A DNA stretch of 13,844 nt from JAJTFW01 sp046160245 (GTDB taxonomy: Bacteria; Bacteroidota; Bacteroidia; AKYH767-A; OLB10), in NCBI GenBank assembly GCA_046160245.1, contig JBJXGU010000143.1, positions 1-13,844 of the forward strand. The letters are read 5' to 3'. The translations under genes and the position numbers were made by a program. Under the pieces are notes generated by a model. It saw only the letters and a list, made by a program, of their open reading frames with translations, searched no databases and had not been told where the DNA came from. Shown here in pieces: positions 1-6,081 of the stretch (the first letter of the stretch is position 1; each line of letters starts with the position of its first letter).

Positions 1-546
1 AATGTACAATTTGATCTAATTAATGAAACATTAATGCTTCAAACTTTTGGTTTTTCAAAAAGCAATATACTTACATCTTCAAATTATTGTTCAGATGATG
101 TAAAAAAATATATTTATATTGTTTTACAATCTAAATATATAGCAAATGAAGAAATGCCAGTAAGCACAGAATCAATAATAATATGTGATAATGAATATAA
201 ATATTATACAATACCTATTATCCTAATTAAAACAGTCTTACTACATATTCTAACGAACCTAAAAAAATATACGAAAAAATTATCTGATAAATACTCAATA
301 AAGTTAGAGTTTTTGCAGGATTCAATTAGTTTTACATTTACAAATGAAATCGATTATGATTCAATTATAAATGATAGACAAGGTAGAGGCAATGAAATGT
401 GCAAAGATATAGTTGATGTTATTAATTCACACTATGACTTACAAAAACTCAAAATATCAAAAATTGATTACTCATTCGATCCAAGACCCAGCACCAAGGA
501 ATCATTAAATAAATACAATACATCATTAATTATTAATTACATATAG
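1..546 (+). CDS. C-terminal part of a protein with a degenerate histidine-kinase-like ATPase tail (5' end outside window)
   Basis: The reading frame is open from base 1 and has 181 codons before TAG, so the gene starts outside the window; the ATG at 34 is probably internal. Seen: a leucine-rich helix with TNLKKYT (Asn at residue 86 of the visible part) that resembles the N-box of GHKL/histidine-kinase ATPases. It is followed by a strand pair ending FTFTNEI, then GRGNEMCKDIVDVIN (about 128-142), which resembles the GxGL...K.IV G2 region. No DxGxG G1 motif is visible between them, so ATP binding is doubtful. There is no signal peptide or membrane segment in the visible part. The next gene begins 1 bp after the stop and encodes a receiver-like protein, which supports a signalling kinase or its inactive derivative. 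The function is inferred from a weak pattern; the missing N-terminal part would decide it. Confidence 0.55.
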   Translation, partial: NVQFDLINETLMLQTFGFSKSNILTSSNYCSDDVKKYIYIVLQSKYIANEEMPVSTESIIICDNEYKYYTIPIILIKTVLLHILTNLKKYTKKLSDKYSIKLEFLQDSISFTFTNEIDYDSIINDRQGRGNEMCKDIVDVINSHYDLQKLKISKIDYSFDPRPSTKESLNKYNTSLIINYI

Positions 547-547
547 T

Positions 548-1735
548 ATGAAAAGCAATGTTCTTATAATCGAAGACAAGCAATCTCATTTTGAAATAAT
601 AGAATCTGTTTTGTCACAGAAATTCAACTATTTTCCTTCAACTAATAAAGATATTAAAACCATACAAGACAATTCATTTTTAAATGATTATGCATTTGTT
701 AAAAGTAAATTTCTCACATTAATTGCGTCAAATCAAGAAAAAGATAATGAAGCTTTAAAAAATGAATATTTTAAAAATAGAAATAAGGTATTTGATTCTA
801 TTATTAAACAATTTAAGTATGATAGTATTAAGTATACTTTTTACATTGTTGATATTGAACTAAAACAAAAGCAAAATGACAATCTTGGCTTTGATTTTAT
901 AAAGTATCTTGAAGAAAACAGTTTAAATGCAGAATCAAAAACAATTATTTTGAGTAATGCATCCTTACCTCCAGGGATAGTTGATGATGAAACTTTTAAT
1001 GAACGATACAAATTCATATCAAAAGGTGAAGACAACTGGAAAATGGAACTAAGTGAATATATTTTTTCTTTAGAATCATCATCTTATTCGAATGATGAAA
1101 ATAAAAGCGACTCAAATCCATTTCCAAAATTTTCAGAAACATCGCGTAGTAATAAAATTAGATTTTACTTAGATAAATATTTTCAAATTTTCTTTCTTGT
1201 ATTGATTATTTCTTGTGTTTTTTTAGCAGTAAAGAATATGATATGGAATGACTTTAACTTATCATCTTTATTTGAAAATAATGCAAATAATGTAACTCAA
1301 AATGATATTAATCACGATGACAATTATATAACAAATAAATCGGATTCAATCACTCAATACTATAAAAATAATATTTACAGCATTGAATCAAAAAAAGATA
1401 AAGACCTTGTATTATTAAAGTTTGCAGAACATATTTTTCTATATCTGATACCTTTATTTATAGTATTTGGGTTTTACTCATATTATTATTTTGAGTTTAG
1501 AAGAATCTTACTAAAACTACCATTAAGTCCAGCTGATTCAATAAATTCAAAAGCCACAATATCAATTACCAAAACATTATTTCTATCATCAATACTCTCA
1601 TATTCAATAATCAAGATTATTGAGAAAATTTTTATAGAAGACAATTTAAAAATATTAAATATAGCGGCATACGGTGTATTTCTTATGATTTTAATGATCT
1701 ATTTACTCTTAACTCACAATTCAAACAAACATTAA
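548..1735 (+). CDS. Receiver-like domain fused to a four-segment membrane domain
   Basis: This 395-residue protein begins like a response-regulator receiver: VLIIED gives the acidic pair (E9, D10), FYIVDIEL places a candidate phospho-acceptor at D102, TIILSNA gives the conserved Ser (S136), and KFISKGE gives the conserved Lys (K159). The D10-D102 gap is about twice that of an ordinary receiver, with a charged insertion around residues 30-90. A Ser/Asn/Asp-rich linker (about 175-205) leads to hydrophobic segments at about 212-232, 293-316, 340-362 and 370-388. The loop of about 60 polar residues between the first two lacks a recognisable domain. There is no DNA-binding output domain. The start is the ATG 1 bp after the upstream stop, so the two genes are probably co-transcribed and translationally coupled. 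Inferred role: a membrane-associated response protein or effector controlled by the upstream kinase-like protein. The pair is AT-richer than the rest of the window, which suggests transfer. I do not recognise a named family for the full protein. Confidence 0.65.
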   Translation: MKSNVLIIEDKQSHFEIIESVLSQKFNYFPSTNKDIKTIQDNSFLNDYAFVKSKFLTLIASNQEKDNEALKNEYFKNRNKVFDSIIKQFKYDSIKYTFYIVDIELKQKQNDNLGFDFIKYLEENSLNAESKTIILSNASLPPGIVDDETFNERYKFISKGEDNWKMELSEYIFSLESSSYSNDENKSDSNPFPKFSETSRSNKIRFYLDKYFQIFFLVLIISCVFLAVKNMIWNDFNLSSLFENNANNVTQNDINHDDNYITNKSDSITQYYKNNIYSIESKKDKDLVLLKFAEHIFLYLIPLFIVFGFYSYYYFEFRRILLKLPLSPADSINSKATISITKTLFLSSILSYSIIKIIEKIFIEDNLKILNIAAYGVFLMILMIYLLLTHNSNKH

Positions 1736-2020
1736 TATAATAAGATACAAATAGAAAAACCAGCGGAGAACACCACCATATTTAAGTAAGTGTTTCGTGC
1801 TTCGTTGGAAAGGATAATGATAAATTTAAAGTTCATTTCTTAATAGGAAGCTCAATGGTTAAAATCCCTGCCTGAGCATAGCGGAGAAACGTTTGGCGCT
1901 TTTATAAGCGCAGCTACACTAGTTGTTGACTTACAAAAAAAGTACGCAACCAAAATTTAAAGTCTACTTAGCTCTTTTAAAGAGGCTACATTAAGTCCTT
2001 TACAATATTTATTTAACCCC
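1736..2020. other. Intergenic stretch with a short hairpin and an imperfect repeat
   Basis: No supportable gene. The 9-mer agcggagaa occurs at 1762-1770 and again at 1880-1888. After the second copy lies a perfect hairpin, gcgctt/aagcgc with a 4-base loop, at 1896-1911. It has no T-run after it and so is not a standard terminator. This stretch is less AT-rich than the pair upstream and marks the compositional edge between the accessory pair and the secreted-protein region. No convincing TTG/TAnnTTTG promoter was found ahead of the gene at 2021. Confidence 0.4.
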
Positions 2021-2938
2021 ATGAAAAAAAGCATTCTATTATTAGTCTTTTCCTTCATGCTGTTAAATACACAAGCACAAACTATAACCGATATTGACGG
2101 AAACACATACAACACAATTACACTTGGGACGCAGATTTGGACAAAAGAAAATTTGAAGACTACCCGCTTTAGTAATGGCGATTCTATTGTGACCACTTCA
2201 TTGCCCTTCAATAATGATTCGACTTCCATATTTCAATGGTATTATAACGAAGATTCATTAAACCTCCCTGTCTATGGGCGTTTATATACTTGGTATGCGG
2301 TAACGGATAGTCGCAATGTTTGTCCTACGGGTTGGCATGTTCCAAGTGAGGGGGAATGGACAAGTCTGACAAATTTTTTAGGTGGCGATTCCATTGCCGG
2401 CGACAAAATGAAAGAAACCGGAACCTCGCATTGGTTGAGCACTACGGGCACTGTTACCAATTCAAGTGACTTCACCGCCTTACCTGGAGGCATGAGAGGG
2501 AATCCAACTGGCTTTAACAACCTATACACCTCAGGTGTTTTCTGGAGTTCCACGGTATGGGGATCTAGTGCTTTTCCCAGAGCCTATACTTTCAGCTTAC
2601 AAGCTACCTCCAGTGCATTACATCAAAGCGTTGCAGTTGGAAATTGTGGCTTTGCGGTTCGATGTGTTAAAGATTTGACAGCAGGAACTCAAATCTTGAT
2701 TCCCGAAAATGAAATCAAGATTTATCCGAATCCGACAAAGGATAAAATAAATATTACAGTTGAAGAAATTAAAAATTCCAACGCTTTCATTTACGACATA
2801 AGCGGAAAGCTTATCTTTCAACAGCCACTTACCCATAAAATAAACCTCATTGATGTTAACTTTTTACCTGTTGGGGTTTATGTCATCAAGGTGGTGGGAA
2901 GGGACTTTAGTTTAGAGAGGAAGTTGGTTAAGGAATGA
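2021..2938 (+). CDS. Secreted FISUMP-domain protein with T9SS sorting domain
   Basis: This 305-residue protein starts with a signal peptide (residues 1-20, hydrophobic core then NTQAQ). Residues about 21-218 match the Fibrobacter succinogenes major paralogous domain (FISUMP) pattern common in Bacteroidota. Signatures are DIDGNTYNTITLGTQIW near the N-terminus, YGRLYTWYA (85-93), CPTGWHVPSEGEW (101-113), FTALPGGMR (151-159), FWSST (174-178) and GFAVRCVKD (210-218). The C-terminus (about 228-305) is a type A T9SS sorting domain: IKIYPNPTKDKINI, YDISGKL, LPVGVYVIKV and a terminal KLVKE. The protein should be exported through Sec, then moved across the outer membrane by T9SS and released or anchored at the surface. 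The molecular role of FISUMP domains is unclear; the fold resembles formylglycine-generating-enzyme/C-type-lectin-like domains. The ATG at 2021 is chosen because the signal peptide begins exactly there. Confidence 0.88.
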   Translation: MKKSILLLVFSFMLLNTQAQTITDIDGNTYNTITLGTQIWTKENLKTTRFSNGDSIVTTSLPFNNDSTSIFQWYYNEDSLNLPVYGRLYTWYAVTDSRNVCPTGWHVPSEGEWTSLTNFLGGDSIAGDKMKETGTSHWLSTTGTVTNSSDFTALPGGMRGNPTGFNNLYTSGVFWSSTVWGSSAFPRAYTFSLQATSSALHQSVAVGNCGFAVRCVKDLTAGTQILIPENEIKIYPNPTKDKINITVEEIKNSNAFIYDISGKLIFQQPLTHKINLIDVNFLPVGVYVIKVVGRDFSLERKLVKE

Positions 2939-3091
2939 GGTTTGCGGAGCAAATAAAGGGATTTCTGAACGGGATTTTTTTTCTTGCATTTAAAATAATT
3001 TGTAGATTTAATCACCCGAAGAAATAGAAATAACGCTTCTCACTAAACCATACAACCTAATCCTGACAATTGCCTGACAAATCGCTGCACT

Positions 3092-3201
3092 AAAAAAACC
3101 ATGAACGCGTAAGAAATATTTAGTATATGTTTTGATTGGCATTCAAGAGACTTTACTTTTACTTTAAATTTAAAATTATTGAAAATGAAAAAATACATTC
3201 T
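3092..3201. repeat. Left copy of the 110-bp direct repeat flanking the IS
   Basis: These 110 bases are identical, by position-by-position reading, to 4853-4962 (constant offset 1761). The repeat starts at the A-run before ccatgaacgcg and ends at tacattct, exactly against the IS end. It contains the promoter-like element and first 17 coding bases of the gene at 4946. This is best read as a target-site duplication made by the insertion. Confidence 0.93.
3132..3161 (+). promoter_or_regulatory. Duplicated promoter copy facing into the IS
   Basis: This is an exact copy of the TTG-N19-TACTTTTA element at 4893-4922. Here it lies 41 bp before the left IS end and points rightward. Transcripts from it would read the truncated leader peptide and then run antisense through the transposase gene. 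Activity is inferred only from the match to the Bacteroidota -33/-7 pattern. Confidence 0.45.
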
Positions 3202-3216
3202 CCTGTCTTCCGCACT
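3202..3216. repeat. Left terminal inverted repeat of the IS
   Basis: cctgtcttccgcact is the exact reverse complement of 4838-4852. It lies directly against the 110-bp duplication. Beyond 15 bp the two ends diverge. Confidence 0.9.
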
Positions 3217-3227
3217 GGGACACCCAA
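3215..3227. repeat. Subterminal 13-bp repeat of the IS (left copy)
   Basis: ctgggacacccaa occurs here and, in the same orientation, at 4764-4776, so the two copies bracket the transposase gene. The core TGGG-ACA-CCCA has 4-bp inverted arms, so it can also be read in the opposite sense at each end. It is a plausible accessory transposase-binding site, by inference. Confidence 0.5.
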
Positions 3228-3229
3228 AC

Positions 3230-4741
3230 TCAGAGTTTAAATAATTTAAAGAGTAAATTTTGATCTTCATTGAGTATTAGTGTATGATGGATTTCTTCTC
3301 CACTTATGGGTTTGATAGCCTTAATTGAGTAAATCGTATTAGCAATTTCTATTGTTTTCTCGGGAGTCAATTTGGTATTTAATTTTTTAAGTTGTCGCTC
3401 TAGCTCCTTGTAAATTTTGTATGCTGCAAATGCAATACAGATGTGTGCCTCTATCCTTCTTTGTAGTTGATGGTAGATGGGGCGGATTTCCAAATCGGTT
3501 TTTGCAATACGGAATGCCTTTTCAATTTTCCAGAGTTGATTATAGTTGTTAATGATTTCATCATTAGAAAGTAGAGTATTTGTTAGGTATCCTTTTAATC
3601 CATCCCAGCGAGCATCTTGTTCAAACTTGCTTTTATCAATAGATATTTTTACTTCTCCTTCCAGCTTTAGGTATTTATTATATCCCTTGTTGTTTATGTG
3701 GGTTTTTGTAAGTTTACCTGTTCTGATTTGCTTTTCAAGTTTTTTTAGACCTCTTTCTCTATTGGCATTATCCTTCTTGGCCCTTGCCTCGGAATAACTA
3801 ATCACAAGTTTAATGTTCTTCTCTTTCTCAATGACATAAGTCTGACCATTTTTAAACTCATGTGACAGTATCTGTGCTTTAATTTTGGATGATTCCGCTT
3901 TGATTCTTGCACCTAGAATATAGTGATAACCTTTATCCTGAAGTGCGGTAATATTCGGGTTAGACAATAATCCCGAGTCGGCTATTACGACTAATTGATC
4001 GAGCTGATACTTTTTCTGGAATGTGTCCAGCACAGGAAGCATAGTATGCCCTTCGAACTTATTACCTTCAAAAATATCATATGCCAATGGATATCCATCT
4101 ATACTTACCAATAGACCTAAAATAATTTGTGGGTGTTGGTGCTTTCCTTCTTTGCTAAAGCCTGTTTTGCGAAGATCATCTTCTGCTTCAATTTCAAAGT
4201 ATAGCGTGGTCACATCATAAAATACGATGCTAATTGTATTATGTAAAATTTTTAATGTGTGCTTATAACTTATTTGCTGTATCCTTTCCTTCTGTGTATT
4301 GTAAAGCTTATCCAAATACCTGTAAATTTTGTCCTCATCTACCTGATAGGAGTGAAACTGTTTTAGATAATCCGTCGTTTTTAATTTGCTTGCAGGAAAA
4401 CACAATCGAGCAATCACCAACTTTTTGAATAGCTCATCTTCTATTTGATTAAATCCAATCTCATCAAATAATTTTCCTAGAAGCAACTCACTGCCTTTTA
4501 TATTTACTTGCTTAATGCCAGCTATGAACTTTGCAAATAAATCATCCGTGCTTTCAAAGTCAATAGCTACTTGACCTTGATGTTCTTTAATAAAAGCATT
4601 ACCAGATTTAAAAAGATCTTCAATCTCTGTGGCATTAAATGAGCTACCTATGGTTTTTATTAATTTATATTTTCCAGAAGATTTATCAATCACCTGAATA
4701 CTTATCAAACCGCTCTTGTTTTTTTTCTTACGAACGAACAC
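3230..4741 (-). CDS. IS1634-family (IS4 superfamily) DDE transposase
   Basis: This 503-residue protein has the N-terminus typical of the group (MFVRKKKNKSG). The DDE catalytic core is visible: D176 in SIVFYDVTT, D255 in LVVIADSG, and E407 in WKIEKAFR. The last fits the IS4-type Y-x2-R-x3-E-x6-K signature at Y400, E407 and K414, with Leu at the usual Arg position. A long insertion between the second Asp and the Glu is normal for this superfamily. The start is GTG at 4741; reading upstream in frame, a TAA stop lies near 4786 with no ATG between. The stop is TGA at 3230-3232, 14 bp inside the left end. The frame is undisturbed, so the protein should be able to cut and join the element's ends. 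A candidate promoter lies at 4799-4829. The family call is firm; the exact IS name needs a database match. Confidence 0.93.
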   Translation of the reverse strand: MFVRKKKNKSGLISIQVIDKSSGKYKLIKTIGSSFNATEIEDLFKSGNAFIKEHQGQVAIDFESTDDLFAKFIAGIKQVNIKGSELLLGKLFDEIGFNQIEDELFKKLVIARLCFPASKLKTTDYLKQFHSYQVDEDKIYRYLDKLYNTQKERIQQISYKHTLKILHNTISIVFYDVTTLYFEIEAEDDLRKTGFSKEGKHQHPQIILGLLVSIDGYPLAYDIFEGNKFEGHTMLPVLDTFQKKYQLDQLVVIADSGLLSNPNITALQDKGYHYILGARIKAESSKIKAQILSHEFKNGQTYVIEKEKNIKLVISYSEARAKKDNANRERGLKKLEKQIRTGKLTKTHINNKGYNKYLKLEGEVKISIDKSKFEQDARWDGLKGYLTNTLLSNDEIINNYNQLWKIEKAFRIAKTDLEIRPIYHQLQRRIEAHICIAFAAYKIYKELERQLKKLNTKLTPEKTIEIANTIYSIKAIKPISGEEIHHTLILNEDQNLLFKLFKL

Positions 4742-4763
4742 AAACCAAAAGTAAAAAAACGAT

Positions 4764-4776
4764 CTGGGACACCCAA
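4764..4776. repeat. Subterminal 13-bp repeat of the IS (right copy)
   Basis: Second copy of ctgggacacccaa, in the same orientation as 3215-3227. It lies 22 bp upstream of the transposase start and downstream of its candidate promoter, so a protein bound here could also affect transposase expression (inference). Confidence 0.5.
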
Positions 4777-4798
4777 TAATCTCATATTAGCGTTATAA

Positions 4799-4829
4799 CA
4801 AATTGAATATCAAACTTAATTTGAAGCAA
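4799..4829 (-). promoter_or_regulatory. Candidate transposase promoter
   Basis: On the - strand, TTG (4829-4827) is followed after 20 bases by TCAATTTG (4806-4799), a 7-of-8 match to the Bacteroidota -7 element TAnnTTTG. This would start transcription about 50 bases before the GTG start. It is a pattern match only, in AT-rich DNA. Confidence 0.35.
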
Positions 4830-4837
4830 CTATAAAA

Positions 4838-4852
4838 AGTGCGGAAGACAGG
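4838..4852. repeat. Right terminal inverted repeat of the IS
   Basis: agtgcggaagacagg is the exact reverse complement of the left terminal repeat at 3202-3216. It abuts the right copy of the 110-bp duplication. Confidence 0.9.
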
Positions 4853-4962
4853 AAAAAAACCATGAACGCGTAAGAAATATTTAGTATATGTTTTGATTGG
4901 CATTCAAGAGACTTTACTTTTACTTTAAATTTAAAATTATTGAAAATGAAAAAATACATTCT
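4853..4962. repeat. Right copy of the 110-bp direct repeat flanking the IS
   Basis: Identical to 3092-3201. It holds 93 bp of upstream DNA and the first 17 coding bases of the gene at 4946. Because the whole proximal promoter region was duplicated, the gene keeps its leader and start despite the IS landing inside its reading frame. Confidence 0.93.
4893..4922 (+). promoter_or_regulatory. Bacteroidota-type promoter of the gene at 4946
   Basis: TTG (4893-4895), a 19-base spacer, then TACTTTTA (4915-4922) match the phylum's -33 TTG and -7 TAnnTTTG elements in 10 of 11 fixed-or-free positions, with the preferred spacing. The ATG follows 23 bases after the -7 box, giving a short A/T-rich leader. 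It lies wholly within the duplicated 110 bp. Confidence 0.55.
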
Positions 4963-5968
4963 TCTCACTTTAATTTTTTTATCTGTATCAACTACAAGAG
5001 CTCAAGTCGCATGTATTTATTGCTATGAACAGAATGAGGCTATAAGTACCGGTGTAAATAATTTATTGTTTAACGGGAGTTTTGAAAACGGATGTGGTAG
5101 CGGTGGATATTTTTGCACTACTTCTGTTTTGTTTTCATGCTCCCTTTCGGACTGGACGTGTACGGGAGGTACAGATACTTACGCACGAATGGTAAATGCG
5201 ACTTATTCAGTGGTTCCAGATGGAAATTTAGCTACGTATTTGGGTAATGATACGAGCAGTGTTTGCTTAAACTATGATACCCTATGCTTAAATCAAATCA
5301 ATTGTACAGTTGGGGGTGTTCCTGCAGGATTTCCTATTAGCGGTGCTTCTCACGGCGGAACTTCAGGAGTAAGATTAGAACAAACTGTAAACGGACTTAT
5401 CGTGGGTAATAAATATGTATTAGAATTTTGGGCTGGAGGAGAAAACAATCATCTCAAAAGTGGGCTTTTCGCGATTGATGTAGGATTTGGAGATACTCTA
5501 CTAAGAAACAAACCTACTTATTCAACCTCTATCGGAATTCCTGATACGATTGGCACAAGATATCTAGTAATTTTTACAGCAATGGCTTCTTCTCAAACGA
5601 TTCGTTTTACAAATTGGGGGCATATTTGCGGAGATTGCACCGAACTTATTATTGATGACGCAAGTTTATACACGCTTGCAGAATTATCAGCCACAGTTCC
5701 CAGTTGCTTTCAAGGAATACATGATTTCGCTTCTCCAAATTCAGTAAACGTTTTTCTTAATAATGCAACTAACGAATTAAATGCAGAAACTAACTTCAAT
5801 GAACTTGCGGAGATTGTTCTTTATGATATAACATCTAAAAAATTATTTCAACAAAAATTTACAAGTTCTGTCTCTTTAAACACAGAACAATTAGCAAAAG
5901 GAATTTATGTTTACGAAGTGAGGTCCAGGAACAGTGTGTGGAAGAAAGGAAAGGTAGTGAAGCATTGA
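4946..5968 (+). CDS. Cysteine-rich secreted protein with a galactose-binding-like core and a divergent T9SS sorting domain
   Basis: This 340-residue protein starts with a signal peptide (residues 1-20, ending STTRAQ). The ATG at 4946 is preferred over the TTG two codons earlier because it gives the standard MKKYILL start. The mature part has LLFNGSFENG (40-49), SDW at 68-70, GVRLEQTVNGL (141-151), YVLEFWAGG (157-165) and ELIIDDASLY (233-242). This order resembles DUF642/CBM-like galactose-binding jelly-roll domains that open with an N-x-S-F-E motif, so glycan or surface binding is a reasonable guess. Twelve cysteines, with CxxC at 23-26 and 228-231, suggest disulfides outside the cell. Residues about 262-340 have the length and ending of a type A T9SS sorting domain (VLYDITSKKL, KGIYVYEV, final KVVKH), but the usual YPNP motif is replaced by VFLNNAT. 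The IS upstream has not altered the frame. Confidence 0.78.
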   Translation: MKKYILLTLIFLSVSTTRAQVACIYCYEQNEAISTGVNNLLFNGSFENGCGSGGYFCTTSVLFSCSLSDWTCTGGTDTYARMVNATYSVVPDGNLATYLGNDTSSVCLNYDTLCLNQINCTVGGVPAGFPISGASHGGTSGVRLEQTVNGLIVGNKYVLEFWAGGENNHLKSGLFAIDVGFGDTLLRNKPTYSTSIGIPDTIGTRYLVIFTAMASSQTIRFTNWGHICGDCTELIIDDASLYTLAELSATVPSCFQGIHDFASPNSVNVFLNNATNELNAETNFNELAEIVLYDITSKKLFQQKFTSSVSLNTEQLAKGIYVYEVRSRNSVWKKGKVVKH

Positions 5969-6024
5969 GGCAACACAACTCCACAACAAAAGAAAATGTT
6001 CGAAAACAAGGGGGTTGCTTTAGA

Positions 6025-6042
6025 TAGGATTTTTATATCCTA
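6025..6042 (+). terminator. Weak hairpin after the gene at 4946
   Basis: taggat and atccta form a perfect 6-bp stem around ttttat, followed by TTT. It lies 57 bases after the stop of the upstream gene and just before alkB. It could end the upstream transcript, but the stem is AT-rich and the T-run short. Confidence 0.3.
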
Positions 6043-6081
6043 TTTAATGGATAGATTTAATCGCTCAAATAAATTGAAAAA

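Larger units (their letters stand above)
3185..3244 (+). pseudogene. Truncated 5' copy of the gene at 4946
   Basis: The left repeat contains the ATG and first 17 coding bases of the secreted-protein gene at 4946, then runs into the IS end. The resulting frame keeps MKKYIL, continues with IS-encoded residues LSSALGHPNSEFK, and stops at TAA 3242-3244. This 19-residue product would be meaningless. The fragment exists because the insertion duplicated 110 bp; the functional gene is the right-hand copy. Confidence 0.8.
3202..4852 (-). mobile_element. IS1634-family-like insertion sequence, 1651 bp
   Basis: The element is bounded by perfect 15-bp terminal inverted repeats (3202-3216 and 4838-4852, cctgtcttccgcact inward from each end) and carries one DDE transposase on the - strand. 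It is flanked by a 110-bp direct repeat. Very long, variable target duplications are known for the IS1634 group of the IS4 superfamily (IS1549 is the classic example), which agrees with the transposase type. Ends, transposase frame and duplications are all intact, so the insertion looks recent. It sits at the first codons of the gene now at 4946. Confidence 0.92.

Noticed and set aside
1845..1915. Possible tRNA or integron attC-like structure (gctca...tgagc and the gcgctt/aagcgc hairpin)
   Set aside because: No complete cloverleaf can be drawn, and no paired RYYYAAC/GTTRRRY core sites are present.
3062..3080. Repeated cctgacaa, considered as the start of a repeat array
   Set aside because: Only two 8-bp copies 11 bp apart, with no spacer pattern and no cas genes.
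3043..3270. A - strand 75-residue frame across the IS left junction
   Set aside because: It spans the duplication and the IS end, has no recognisable domain and is explained by the noncoding strand of the repeat.
4940..4945. TTG start two codons before the ATG at 4946
   Set aside because: The ATG gives the standard MKKYILL signal-peptide start and TTG is a rare start; the TTG lies within the A/T-rich leader.
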